DNA of 64,000 nt from Galaxea fascicularis. Taxonomy: Eukaryota; Cnidaria; Anthozoa; Scleractinia; Euphylliidae. The notes under the pieces were generated by a model, which had not been told where the DNA came from, made no database searches, and saw only the letters and a list, made by a program, of their open reading frames with translations. A program made the position numbers and the translations under genes. Numbering within the stretch: the stretch's first letter is position 1; each line of letters starts with the position of its first letter. Shown here piece by piece: positions 49,401 through 62,000 of the stretch. The stretch lies in the NCBI GenBank assembly GCA_948470475.1, contig OX419341.1, positions 28,791,900 to 28,855,899 of the forward strand, given 5' to 3'.

Positions 49401-50493
49401 TGCATCTCATCCTGCTTATCAAAATTCTATAATAAGAAAAAATTTCACCGTGCCGTTTTTGAAATATAAGCGCTTAAAGCTGAAATTAAGGGTGTTTTTA
49501 GCAGGTCCGGTTGTTGCTATGGTAATCTATAGTGTCACGAACATAATACCAACGTATTCACCAATGATTGGGCAGTTTTTTGATACCCTGATTGTAACAT
49601 CAACTGATAAAGAGTGGCATTAATGACCCATCAAAATCTACGTCTAGGAAAGTGCTGGGAACTGTTTTGAGCCACCTTAAGAGCGAAGAAATGGCAAGAA
49701 GAAACCAAAGGCAAGAGTCCGTCGCTGGACTGAAGACGTCTCTTGAGTCCTGTAACTTGCCTTATCACCAGCGGCATGAACAAGACGCATCCTTAAGTTG
49801 TATCTTGAGAAGCAGGTTTGAGAGGACGCTTTCTCCGAAGACTCGATAAATTCCTGCTCAATTCCCTGATTGGTATTGATATACGATGGGCCTTTTATAT
49901 CACTATGATGGGTGACATAATCGAGCAGTAACGTCTTGTATTTTGCGATGGCACCCGTCAAGTCCCCTTCAGAATTATTTAGCCCACCGTGTTGTTATCT
50001 AATCGCCCACCTAAATTTTTTGGGGTTGAACCTATTTTAGTTCCGAGAGGATCTAGGAGTCAAATCATTTGACTTGTCGGGAAATCGAAAACATGGCGCG
50101 AAAATTAATAGTGTATTGCGAATTCAACAAATCGCAAGCAGGGGAGAAGACCACAAAACGACAATTGAGGTTAACAGAAATATCCAGAGTGGGACAAAAA
50201 TTGCAACAAAACAAACAAATCGTTGAAAAAGGAAAACGTCATCAGAAGTTGTTTCAACCACTGAAATTCTTTGAAATGACCCTACCTTTGGCTAACGGAT
50301 CTTCTGAATTGTCTTTTGAGTCTGTGTGATCCGCTGCGAAATCGTCAAGTAATTCTTCATTGTTTAGCACTTTCACAAACTCATTCGGATTATCCTCGTC
50401 ATCGGAGCTAAGCCCGCTTTTTTCCAGGGATTCCGCACTCAAGCAAGCTAAAATCGCAAGCAGGAGAAAGACTTCTCGCAGAACTCCTGCCAT
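46466..50493 (-). CDS. Galaxin-like secreted repeat protein
   Basis: Galaxins are secreted cysteine-rich proteins known from coral skeletal organic matrix. Three exons, all joined in phase 1: 50493-50286, 49090-48977, 48258-46466, total 704 residues. Exon 1: signal peptide (MAGVLREVFLLLAILACLSA) then an acidic stretch (SSDDEDNPNEF, EELLDDFAAD). Exon 2: more acidic and charged residues (DQSAEDDKEGMKDKNDYGD). Exon 3: about thirteen 44-residue repeats, each with one CGxYxYNPLTHGCC and one YYKxSQKCCYxRVI, the di-cysteine pattern of galaxin. An acidic lead before the repeats resembles galaxin-like proteins of Acropora. A basic, Arg/Lys/Tyr-rich surface is expected for the repeat part. A short open stretch near 49.7-49.85 kb might be an extra exon, but its phase did not fit. 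Function in mineralisation is inferred. Confidence 0.85.
46600..48170 (-). repeat. 132-bp coding tandem array inside the galaxin-like gene
   Basis: Phase-preserving unit of 132 bp (44 codons); successive copies near 46687, 46819, 46951, 47083 and so on. The central copies are almost identical at DNA level, the outer ones diverge, which is the mark of recent unequal exchange or gene conversion. The complementary strand is also open for 448 codons because 132 is divisible by three. Confidence 0.92.
49242..49680. mobile_element. MITE with TTAA ends, about 115-bp inverted repeats
   Basis: TTAA-GGTGGCTCAAAACAG at the left; CTGTTTTGAGCCACC-TTAA at the right. The arms extend about 115 bp each (cgtagattttgatgggtcat, cactctttatcagttgatg, gcccaatcat). 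TTAA duplication fits piggyBac or Kolobok mobilisation. It lies in the first intron of the galaxin-like gene. Confidence 0.8.
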
Positions 50494-50811
50494 TCTGGTT
50501 CCGCCGGGGTCTGTGTGTTTCTGGACTGGAAAGACAATTTTTATAACGCTTGGAAAACACAAAAAATTTAAAAACGTCTCTCAACTGACACTTTGCTTTA
50601 ATGAGATAATAGACAGATTACCTGACATGATTACTCATCTTGTTTCAGAGGGTTCAATGATATGCGGTCAGTATCATTAACTTCCTTGTTTCTCTCCCTG
50701 GGAATAAAAGGGAAAATACCAACAATCTTCTTTCAAAGAAGATAAACGTGCTCAACCGACACCTCCCCCCCCCACCCCGTCTCCCTTCCCCCACCTTGCC
50801 GAAATATACGC

Positions 50812-51125
50812 GTGTTTTCACTGGCGCATAAGCACAAGCATAAGCAAAAGTGCAAAGGAAAACAACAGCGACATAAGCATAAGCAGAAACATAAGAGGAA
50901 CGAACTCGCTTATTGTCTTATGCTGTTTTCACTCACCAGCAAAGCGCTCGGCATAAGCATAAGCACAAGAAAAACGAACAGTTCCGTTCTTCTTGTGCGT
51001 ATGCTTATGCTTATGTCTGGTGAATACAGCATAACACAAATAAGTGGGTTCGTTCTTCCTGCGTTTTTATGCGAGCGCGTGTGCCTATGTTTATGCTTGT
51101 ACTTATGCGCTAGTGAAAACCAGCC
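50812..51125. mobile_element. MITE rich in cataagca repeats, inverted ends
   Basis: Left end gtgttttcactggcgcataagcacaagcataag and right end, inverted, with cttatgcgctagtgaaaac. A second, inner palindrome (cataagcataagcac...gtgcgtatgcttatgc) lies near 50950-51020. Apparent open frame 50812-51150 is built from the repeat. The following 51126-52350 contains no gene or element that I can identify. Confidence 0.65.
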
Positions 51126-52356
51126 TTATGAAAGAACACCCTATGAGTAATAAATTCGCGAAAGCATGTGTGGGAATATCATTTAAATTCTGAACGACCA
51201 AAACCGCAGAAACAAAAAACTACCCCAGGGATTAATTTTAACCGTGTTATATGTATAAGGGAGGCAATTTGAATGCGGATAATCAAGAAAATTCATGTTA
51301 CCAGACAATTGGCAACCTCAAACTATGGTCGTCTTGGTCTGAGTCAAGAGTACGGTTCAAGTTGAAAATTATTGCCCGGACAGAAATAGCTATGTCCATG
51401 AAATGACCGAAATGGATGCATTCAAACTCTCCTGTGAACTCTGATGGAGACCTGTTGTTTTAGAATACATTGAGAAATCTTCCTTTAAACTGTGGGTCAC
51501 AGAGAAATAAGGGAAAAACTTTATTTGGCGCTTTAAACATCAGCACCTGTAGAAATAACGCGGCCTGCCTTCTACAAATACAAACAGGCTCTGAATCGAT
51601 TGCCTGATTTCAAACGAGCAATCGATTCCACCGCTCAGTAAACATTTTGTTAAAAAAAACTGAATATAGTTTTTAATCCGTTTGAGAATTTCTTTCCAAA
51701 TTACCAATTCACGTACCTGTATTCACACTGTACTGAACAACCTTGCGTAGTTGGATCAGATGTTGAATGGCTAAATGGAGGTGGCTTCACTTTGTAGGAG
51801 AGAGATCACAGTTGTAACTAGGAACAAATGTCCAAATTTCCCGATTTATCCCTTTAACGGCGAGTTCGTAGTCAATATGCACAAAGAATTACAATGAATT
51901 GAAAAATTCGCCTTTGTCTAAACTTTCGCACTGAAACATGTTGACTTTGTGTACACAGAAATTTAATTCAGCTTTCAGTCTTCATCTAGGAGTTGACCAC
52001 GTAGTCTCGACAATATCTTTAATTATCATCCACAACTCAACTTTATTTTACTTTGAGTCAAAACACCCTAATTACCGACTCTTTATGACTGCGGCGGTTA
52101 CGTTTTATTAAACTCGAAATTGTAGCGGTATTTGCTTCGGGTCCTCAGAGTAAATAATTTTGACAATTTCTATATTTATCGATCGAGTGCAAGAAGTGTA
52201 ATTGTCATTTATTGGATTAAGAAACACGGGGTCAAGCACCTGCAAGGCATTTGAAACTGAAATAAAGTCAAAGCTATAAAATGTTTCTGATTTTATATTT
52301 ATTTCATAGTCTAATTTACGTTCAGGCATATAACATATTTGTTTTCGTTGAACATT

Positions 52357-53097
52357 ATCGTAATATGCTTCGGTTAATATCTACATATAAGATCAAAATA
52401 AACGTCTTTTTACCTGAAATGTTGTGTATTTTCGTTCTTGTAGCTGAAAACGGCGAATTTTAGCGGTTTGAAGAGTTTTGCGTGCGACGTTTACCTCATT
52501 AGCAGAGAGACAAGGGTGGAAAGTTCTATTTCGGACCGACCCAGCGCCGAGCCGATTTTCATCGACAAATTCCCATCGCTCGGCATCCAAACCGCCCAAT
52601 GGGCAAGCTGAACGCCAGATGTTTCTTCTCGTACCATTATATTTGAAATCCGTCCAAAACTCGAACGCTAGACCTCAAATAACATCGAGAAATCTAGCAA
52701 TCGAAGATCAAAGGATTGGTGTGCCGGCTGTAACAGTCACGCCGCTTCCTCCTTTCCGACCTTTCCAATTGGATGATAACAAACAATACCCTTTTCATAA
52801 GTTCGTCCCGCACGAGGGGAAGTAGGGACAAATAAACAGCAGTGATCTTTCTACTAGCCAGCCTGGAGTGAGACGAATTGCGCGTGACGGACGCCCGGCT
52901 TGACGCCAAGCTCTTTGTTCGTGTAAGCCAATGAGAAATAGGTACATTGCGCGCTTTCATGGTAAACGTGGCACGCAAAACTGGCTCTTCAAATCGTTAA
53001 AATTCGCCGTTTTCAGCTACAAGAACGAAAATACACAACATTTCGGGTAAAAAGACGTTTATATTGATCTTATAATTAACCGAAGCATATTACGATA
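52357..53097. repeat. Foldback: 138-bp inverted arms, 465-bp spacer
   Basis: 52357-52495 and 52961-53097 are inverted copies (shared phrases cgtaatatgcttcgg, gtgtattttcgttcttgtagctgaaaacgg). The spacer has moderate GC content and no recognised gene. Two open frames start inside the arms and so share their first residues; I treat them as products of the inverted arms. Confidence 0.8.
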
Positions 53098-53640
53098 CTG
53101 ATATGAACCTTCTCGCTTTTCCCATACATTTCAACTGAATTCAAAATACCCAACGGTCACACAGTTTGTGTGGGTACCCTGTGGGTACATTACTGGACAC
53201 ATACAACCCTCATTTCTGGGGTGTCGTCGCAAACGCTATTTACTCGTATTCGCATGACATGTTTATAAACGTAACTTTATTGAAACACAGACGAAGTTGA
53301 GGATAAGGTAACTGAAAAATAAAATATTACAAACAGAGATAATTAAAGGTGATATAACTAAAGGGCAAAGTACAGTGTACACAGAAAAAGACAACCGAAA
53401 AAGCAGCCAAATACTTACAAGACGAATGCGACGGCAACTAGGAAAAGGCGCTAAACAAAACACTTTAAAATTACTACATCTGGAGAGCGAACCGAAGAAA
53501 AACAACTGCACTGGCAAGTTGACGAGTTTACATCTAAAATCGTAAAATCGTAAATGGTTTGAACCCAGGAGTCATATCATATATAATTAAGTGGAGTACG
53601 ATCGTCCGGGTGAGTGTAGTCCTGAGAAGGACTGTTTGTG

Positions 53641-54080
53641 GTTTAAGATTCTACGACGCGACGGCAACGAAAACGTCATTTCAAAATACAACTTCTCGTT
53701 TGTGTAACTCTTTCGAGATTATTCCAATTTGTTTAACATGAAAAATGCTGGCGAGCTGGCTAGGGTCTAAATTACTGTGAATGATGTTAAAGCAAAGAAA
53801 GAGAAAGAAAAACTTGTCACCATACACTCACGTTCTCGAGAAAACCCCAAATTTGGTCATTTCACGTTGTTGTTTCGCAGAGGACGGCAAAGAAATGTAC
53901 CAAAATGTTTTTTCTTTCTCTTTCTTTGCTTTAACACCGTTCATAGTAATTTAGGCCCTGGCCAGCTCGCCAGCATTTTTCATGTTAAACAAATTGGAAT
54001 AATCTCGAAAGAGTTACACAAACGACAAGGTGTATTTTGAAATGACGTTTTCGTTGCCGTCGCGTCGTAGAATCTTAAAC
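53641..54080. repeat. Foldback: 173-bp inverted arms, 94-bp spacer
   Basis: 53641-53813 and 53908-54080 are inverted copies with roughly 95 percent identity by eye (ttctacgacgcgacggcaac, catgaaaaatgctggcgagctgg). The short spacer would allow a very stable hairpin. Probably a palindromic DNA element. Right after it (54085-54135) is a common-looking repeat end containing tgacgtttcgac. Confidence 0.82.
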
Positions 54081-55238
54081 TCCCATTTGACTGACGTTTC
54101 GACAACCTGAGCGGAAGTCATCATCAGAGTCAAGTTATTTGTGTAACGTCAGTAGATGATATAACACTATGCAAAAGCTGTCGAATACGAAAACAACCTA
54201 AGTTAAACAAAAGGATAGACAAAACAAGACGTAGAAGAAAACAATGGAGACTGAAAACAAAACCCACGCGAAACAACGAACAGCCCAAACTAAAAAAGTA
54301 AAGACAATGAGCCATTTTTTCGTGCCTACATGGGGCATAAGCGGAATGAAACAAATCAAAGGCTCCTGTGAGCCAGCTCATGGATGAGAAACATAACAAC
54401 ACTTTGAGTTTACAACAACTTTATTATCTAACAAATTATGGGCAAGAAACCAGTACATTCATTTGTGCTTCGTGGGTGCATATCTTTTAAACCATTTAGA
54501 GTGGTATCTCTAAAGATCCACAGGTGCCGTATAATGTAAATTACATCCGACCATGCAAATACCGTAAACGCTCCTCTGTAAAGGAAGATATTCAATCCAT
54601 CTATTTATGCTTTGTGCTACAGTTAACTTTACTTTCCAAACATTTTTTTAGTCCAAACAGAGTAGCTGCTCGTTAGGCCAAAACTTGATCTTCGCCTTAC
54701 ATCATCGCAGAGAAAATGCTTGTGTTTCTGTCAAATGTTGAATATGTTTTCACAAATAAGTGTTATAATGATCGTTTAAGCCAAAGGATATAGACTTTCT
54801 GAACAAGATCAGAATTTTGGCTTTGAAGGCCATTTATTTTCAATCGATCATACACTGTAAACAGAACCCGCCCAAAGCGCCGTCAAAAACATTTCATTAT
54901 GTTCCTTATCGATTATATGTTGCTCCTAAAGACCAATTCTCGCAGCTTGTGTTCTTTATCTTATCAACTTTCCATTTTCCAACTCAAAAAAGGTCTATTT
55001 TGTTTAAGGAGCGAACGAAAAACAATCTACGTTACATCTTCAGTTCTGTACCTACTACCGAATTAAACACGTAAACAATATCTGCGGAGCAAAAATCTAC
55101 GTCTTTACACTACCCCCAGAAATTTGCAAACGTTGCGCCAAGAAGACTATGGAGACAAGAGCAATACTTACCAGGGGAGGGACAAGAGAGAGGGAGAGAG
55201 AGTTTAAAGAATAAATCAATCAGAGTGGAGTGAGTCAG

Positions 55239-55567
55239 TGAGCAAGCTCTCCGGAGCAGTCAAGCAGGGCGGGAAAAGGGAATTTGCATCTACGTCTCTG
55301 TAATTTAACTGTAATATTTGAATATCCGCCTCCAATTCCCCTGAGGCTCCCCGTCGACTGAGCTGTCAGATTTTTGCCAATCAGCGCGAAGTGGAAACGA
55401 ACTCGAAATGTAAACAAACATTGAAAAACACGTGACGTCATTACTAATGCCATCTCCGCCAATCAGCATTTTGCATCAAAAAATTCGATGTAGATACATG
55501 TATTCAAGTTGCAAGCTCTCCCTTTCCAGCCCCGCCAGACTACCCCGGAGGGCTTGCTCGCAGGCTA
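55239..55567. mobile_element. MITE-like element with gagcaagctctccgg ends
   Basis: Left gtgagcaagctctccggagcagt...gcgggaaaaggga; right, inverted, ccctttccagccccgcc...ccggagggcttgctcgcaggct. About 330 bp. The interior has no protein. The flanking stretches 54136-55238 and 55568-56185 contain no gene I can support. Confidence 0.55.
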
Positions 55568-56185
55568 ATCGCGATAAGAGTGGTGCGTTTGTAAAGGAAC
55601 CAACCAGGCGACAAGGCAACTCAAGTAACACCTTGGATCTTGTCTTATCAAATCCCAGACATTATTTGCAATGTCAGTGTAGAACCAGGAATCAGCGATC
55701 ATGACATAATGTTGTTTACACTGAAGTCATCCTGCCACAAAAAACGGCATTTGATGCGCAAAGTTTACACTTTTTTTTTTGCGGATCGTGAAAAAAACTG
55801 CAAAAGTTTCGTGCCACATGGTACATGAACCCATAATAATTTATTTAACAACAGTGGTTAAATATTAAGTACAATTATACAGTGTCACGTCATATAAATG
55901 AAAATGAGATGTAAAGACCTTATCTGTCAAACTATATGTACATGAATTGATGACTTTTAAACAACAGTGGTTAAATCGATAAAAACATGTCATATGGGAC
56001 AAACAAACATTGATAACGTTCACACTAATATACTTTTCGTGTTCAGGCCTGGTGTTTGTGTTCATAAATACTTACATATTCAATACTTAATATATAAACA
56101 AGGCTTAGAAGTGGGAAACGGATTCTAAAATATTTTGTGTTCAAAAAGAAATAAAGCTAAAGCCATACTCTCTATCAGTAAGTTG

Positions 56186-58358
56186 TTAACGTGAATCCAC
56201 AATTTCCTCATTTTGCTCAATGCCAAATGTAAGGACACCTTCTATGACAGTTGCCCAAGCCATTCGCTTTGTAGTGAAACCCTTCCCAACATGTCCATGT
56301 TTATTGATTGCAATGACTCCCCCTTGGCCACCTACTCTATCCAACATGTACTTCAGTGCTTTGTTACACGCAGCTTCGGGCAGATGGCCACTCTCCATGT
56401 TGTACACCGCCTCTCTAGCCAGGAGTACTTTCATGATTGATTCGCCATGTCCTGTTGTTGAAACTGCACCCTCTTTGTTTGCATAGCCACCACAGCCCAC
56501 CAATCGGCTGTCACCAACTCGTCCAGACATCTTCATTGAGATTCCTCCCAAAGTTCATCCATTGTGTAGGATTAGCTTATGTTATGCACCTACTGGCATT
56601 ATTACCCAACAGGGGTGGATGGGGGGATTGGGAAGGCAGAGCAAAGGGTAGGTATCTGACATTTTAAAGAAAGTTTTTATTTGCTATCTGAAAATTCTCT
56701 ACCTTAAGTCAGTCCCACAGGATCTAAAGAGTCTTCTATTTTACCAGTATTTTCACTGAAAACTAACCCGTGGATGTTGCACAAGCCAATCTCCCTGAGA
56801 AGTCCATGGCTACTGCTCCAACTGTGTCATGGCCTAAATTAACAGATCTTTTTTTCGTGTTAAAACCATTCAGCACAGCATTGTCAAAATTCTTGATACC
56901 TTCAAGCTGGACCCGTGATTCCTCACTAATGAGCTCAAGAGGATCAGTCAGAACTGGAAAACCTATCTTCTTGGCATATTTAGTGGCCCCATGGCTAACA
57001 AGCAAAGAGTGAGGAGTCTCTTGCATCACATGGCGAGCCAGAGACACTGGATTAGCTATTCCTGTTACTGATGCTACTGCACCTGGGAGAAGAAAAGAAG
57101 ACAACAGCATCAGTTGTGCAACCTTAACATTTTAACAAACTAGTTCATGGGATAGTGGAGTCTAAAATATACAGTCAAATGGTGTCATTTAGTAGCCAGG
57201 CATTGGTCATATCTTATTGAGCTTGTATCAGGGACAATATTGTTTCAGTCCATTTTTGGGATCAACGAAACTCAAAACTGGTTAACCTTCTCTTCATCAC
57301 TACTACCTCCAAAAACCTCTTCCATTACAAGGAGCCCAGTGGCTAGTGGTTCTACAACTTTATTAACCCGAACCAAATTCCTACTAGTCCTGGGCCAGTC
57401 ACTGGACTATGGTGGCCCATTGCTACCATAGGAAAAATTCATCAACTTTTGTTTTTGATAATGAAAGATAAAACATTTTTCAAGTTAAACCTCTCCTTTA
57501 AGCCACCACTGCAAGAATGCAAATATATGCTTCCTCTCATTTTGCTTTGATGCACTCTTCCAAAGAACACAACTTACATGAAGAATAAAACTATTACTGA
57601 AAATTTTGTTTCAAGACATTAAATTTCCCCTGGATTACCTTGTTTTCAGTGGCTTTCTAACAATTTGATACATCTCATCACAGTTTACAAGAAAGCTCAC
57701 TTCATAAAATAAAAATGTCCTAGGCATCTGTTTCAAGTGCAGTAATACCAGTCACTCAGTCAGTCAATGAGTTACCAAATTGTCCTATAACTTGTTCTTA
57801 TTAACTATTAATGTAGCTTCTGACATTATCTGCATGATATTTGTATTAGCAATTTTATGATAGTTTTCAATATTATTATTGAGAACTGAAAGCACTTCTA
57901 TGTTGCTTTGGGTTTGCTTTACTTCACTCTGAGATTGCTTAAAAAAACCTTTTGCCACTTTCTCAACTAATTGCACTCTTCTTACCACACTTGGCACCAG
58001 CTGTTTTGAATTCTGAATGGTTCTTCGCAGTTGTGAATACCATAAATTGTCTACAGTGTAAGTACCGATACTTCAGGCTTTTGGGACCTTGAATTAAATT
58101 TGATGATACCACTACATATCAAGTAGGCAGAACTAAGACAGATAAACAGTTTATCTGCTAATCTTCACCTCACTGACTGGTTCTGTCTCAGAGCTCCAGA
58201 ATTTCTTTACCTGATTCCAAAGAGTGTCCGTCCATGATCATTGCGTCAACTTCAACTGTCAATTCCTCAGTGAGAACTGAGCCATGACCAGCATCAAAAG
58301 TCGTGTCATCTTCAAGAATACGGACAGCAGCTTCAACTGCATCAACGGCAGTTCCACC
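56186..58358 (-). CDS. ASRGL1-like: Isoaspartyl peptidase/L-asparaginase, 3' exons
   Basis: N-terminal nucleophile hydrolase that cleaves asparagine and beta-aspartyl dipeptides after self-cleavage into alpha and beta chains. Three exons: 58358-58211 (GGTAVDAVEAAV, AGHGSVLTEE, MDGHSLES), 57082-56768 (NPVSLARHVM, and the cleavage site HDTVGAVAMD with the catalytic threonine), and 56545-56186 (MSGRVGDSRLVGCGGYA, AVSTTGHGES). Both internal joins are phase 1. The GRVGDS and TGHGE substrate-binding motifs and the threonine nucleophile are intact. The N-terminal exon or exons lie beyond the window, past the retrotransposon that fills the next intron. Stop at 56186-56188. Confidence 0.92.
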
Positions 58359-58380
58359 CTACAAAAACAAACAAATTTCG

Positions 58381-58990
58381 TGTCACGGCAGCATTGCGCG
58401 TGACACTGCGTGACATGACAGAAACTTACGTTGCGGTGGCCTGGGACCGAGCGGTCCCGGATGACCACGCTAGTTGTACGTTTTTCGGAACGCTTTTCGC
58501 TGTGTTAGTTTTTAAGTTGAACGTTCTACGGTTAAAAGGAATCAAGGAACGGATTAAGGACTAAGGTTTATGTCAATAACGGAACAAGGACACAGATGTA
58601 AGTTTCAGAATTACTGCTTTACCTTATTGTATTGTAATTTCGTATCGCCCCGAGCTCGCCTTTGTAATGCTAGTTTTCTGTTTCTTCCTTTAGTTTTCTT
58701 TACCGCATCGCATCGCATCGCATCGCATCGCATCGCATCGCATCGCATCGCATCGTATCGCATCAGTTAAGCTTATATTGCACTATCACGTCCACATCGC
58801 ATTATCGTATCACCGAATCAAGACATTGTTCACAAGGAATCGTTTGCAAGGAAAATCAATAGCAGTGATGGACAGCGTGTACATGAATTTCTGTGGATTA
58901 AACTAAAGTTGTGTTTACATTGTATGCCTCATCGATTTGTAAGGTCCTGAGGCATTTCTGCCGCCTCATTCGTAAAGAAAAATCTGTACA
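58381..58990 (+). repeat. Possible 5' LTR of the BEL/Pao element
   Basis: A candidate begins tgtcacggcagc at 58381 and ends ctgtaca at 58990, before the coding start at 59098. The boundaries are a guess because the 3' LTR is outside the window. The start is only 22 bases from the 3' splice site of an ASRGL1-like exon. Confidence 0.35.
58704..58763 (+). repeat. (CGCAT)n microsatellite
   Basis: About eleven tandem pentamers, one changed to cgtat. It lies in the presumed LTR. Confidence 0.9.
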
Positions 58991-59097
58991 TCGGCGTTCT
59001 GCGTGTTTCGAAGGAGTTATTTGCTTAATTTACGTTAACTTTGTTTGGATTTTACTGGATTTGTGAAAGAATTGCGGCGGGTTGATTCGCTTTGCGT

Positions 59098-62000
59098 ATG
59101 GCCGAAACTAGTTCCCAGGATCACACGGACGACTTCAATGTTCCAGGCATCCTTGAGGATTTCGAAGAAGAAAACACAGACAGAAAAATGGAAGAACCAT
59201 TTCTGAGTCAATCTTCAAACACTGGCGAATTACCAGATTCTCTAGGCCCGCGAAGACGAAATTTGACAGAAAAGGGTCAAGAAGAAAAGCGTAACAGACT
59301 AAAACGGCAATACACAAATGCTGTCCGATCTGTATCCAGAAAGAGAACTGAGATAACCCAGCTAATGGTTGATGTTAACAACTTGCACCTCGTAAAGGAC
59401 GAAACAGTGATCTTGAAGGATCTTATCGAACAGTGCAGGGAAGCCTTTTCAGCTTACTATGAAGAGTTAACCCAGGAAAAGGATAAAGACCATGAACATG
59501 CCCATTATAAGGATAAGGTCGAAGATATGATGGCATATTTACACCCATTACACGCTTGGATATCACAGGCTGAGGCCCGCTTGATTGATCAGTTAGATGG
59601 AAGAAGTAGCAAAGGATCTGAACGATCGTCTAAGGCAAGTTCAAGGTTGTCCGCAAGAGACCGAGAGAGAGTCCGTCTAGCAGAGCTAAAGGCTGAAAGG
59701 TCGATGCTTAAGCGGAAACAGGCTCTTCGTGCTGCGGGAGAAGAATTGGAACTTGAAATGGAAATAGCAAAGACCGAAGCAAGGGAAAAGACATTGAGTG
59801 AAATTGATAAGGAACACGAGGCTCCCCCGCCTCCACTTGGCTCAAGTCCACCTTCAGTGGCTGCCTCCTTTACACCTATTGTGTTAAAGTCTGCAGCAAA
59901 ATCGTCACCTGACAACGTTACTGTGAGTCACAACCCGCTTGGCTCCTCTGCCACCAAAGAGATGACACCAGCTATGAATACGGAGGTTAGCAGCTCCCCC
60001 AAGAATCCCAAGGCCGCAGATTTCATCCCTGGCTTGTTTGCAGATAGAATTTCATCGACACCGTTGACTGGTAACGGTCTCCGGGAAACTTCTAAGGAAA
60101 GCAGTCATGGAGTCTCTGAAGCTCGATCACCTCAGTTAGCAGAACGTACCTTTCAGAATGTTATCGAGTTACAGCAGAAGCAAAATGAGACAATTATTGC
60201 AACACACCAACAGTTAACAGCTGCTATGACACTGCCTCAACCAACAATAACTAAGTTCACAGGTGACCCAATCGAGTATAAGACCTTTGTTATGGCCTTT
60301 GATACACGTATCTGCTCCAAAGCATCTACCGGTTCTGATCTCTTGTATTATCTAAATCAGCATCTTCAAGGTGAACCGGCAGACCTTATTCAAGGATGTC
60401 TACACATGGACCCTGAAGCAGGTTACACGGAAGCCAGACGACTACTTCAGAAAGAATACGGTGACCCGTACAAGATTTCCACTGCTTACCTCAACAAAAT
60501 CATCCGCTGGGCTCCCGTTAGATATGATGACAACCAAGGCTTGAAGCGACTGTCAATATTCTTGACAAAGTGTAACATTGCTATGAAGAGTATTTCATAC
60601 ATGCGTGTGCTCGACCATGCACCAAACATGCAGTCGGTGGTCTCCAAGCTTCCGGCCAACTTGCAAGCTAAATGGAGAGATCAGGTGTTGAAGAAGAAGA
60701 GAAGGGAGGACGGTGTAACGTGTTTCGCAGACCTTGCCAAATTTGTAGAGTATGCGTCAGAGTCTGCCAATGACCCGGTGTTCGGCAAAGAGGCCCTTAG
60801 CAAGAGTAAGGAAGATGTTAAACCCAAAGAAAAGGAACCGCCCGATAAAGGAAAAAGGCCACCAAGGAAACCGGGAATTCCATGGAGACCAAAGGAAAAC
60901 AGTTTTGTGACGACACCACTTGGAGCCGTCGTGCCTCCGGCTGTATACGGGACCGGGCCTCCAAGTAACTATGGTCGCCCCCCATGTCACCTTTGCAACC
61001 TTGCTCATGATTTGGATGACTGTGATTTATTCAACAGGAAGACGCCAGAACTTAAGAGAGCCTTCCTGAGAGAAAGGAACATGTGTTTTGGATGTTACGG
61101 AACGAACCACATCTCAAGGAACTGCCCAAACAGACGGAAATGTAAATTCTGTGGACGACTGCATCCCTCAGCCCTTCACATCAGTGGATTCCAAATTCCA
61201 CCAAGGGACAATGGTAAACGAGAGAATGACCAGGCAGTGGGCAATGCCTGTACCAACCTTCAATCTACCTCCTGTAGTACCGCTAGACCTGCAGAATCAG
61301 TTGTGCTTCATGCCATCCTACCAGTACGTGTAAAGAAGAAAGGCAGCGACGAGACCGTCACCACTTATGCCTTCTACGACAATGGCAGCAGTGGTTGCTT
61401 TCTGACTGAGAGTCTTAGAGAGAAGATGAGCGTTGATGGCAAAAAGACGCAGTTACAGCTGGGCACTATGCATGGCCAAAGCCTCATATCTACCACTGTT
61501 GTCTCTGACTTGTTGGTGATGGACATGGAAGGCAAGAATCCAGTTGAGTTACCGCAGTCTTACACGAGATTCGAGATACCAGTGACCGAACAGCAGATTC
61601 CTACCCCTGAAGGTGTCAAACGGTGGGAGCATCTTCGCAGTGTTGCTGAGAAGATACCAGAGTTTATACCGAACTTGGAGATTGGCCTATTAATCGGCAG
61701 TAATTGTCCTGCAGCTATAGAACCTCTAGAGGTTGTACCAAGTGATGTCAAGGGGCCATATGCAATGCGATTGCGCCATGGCTGGACTTTGTCTGGGCCT
61801 TTGTATGTGGAGAACGTTTCAAGTCCTGGCAATGTTACTTGTCACAGAATCACGGTACGGGAAGCGGAATCAGTCAAAGAGGTGATATCACCCCAAGCCA
61901 TACAGCAAATGTTTGAACTAGATTTCAACGATCACAAGTCTAGCCCTGATGAATACGGCTACTCCCAAGAGGACAAGAAGTTCATCAGTAGGATAAGGGA

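Noticed and set aside
49677..49961. Additional exon of the galaxin-like gene (EFIESSEKASSQTC...)
   Set aside because: Has plausible acidic content, but no acceptor and donor pair gives phase 1 to phase 1, which the neighbouring exons require; left out pending transcript data.
52478..52978. Two short genes starting with the same residues on opposite strands
   Set aside because: The shared start comes from the inverted arms of a foldback; no domain in either frame.
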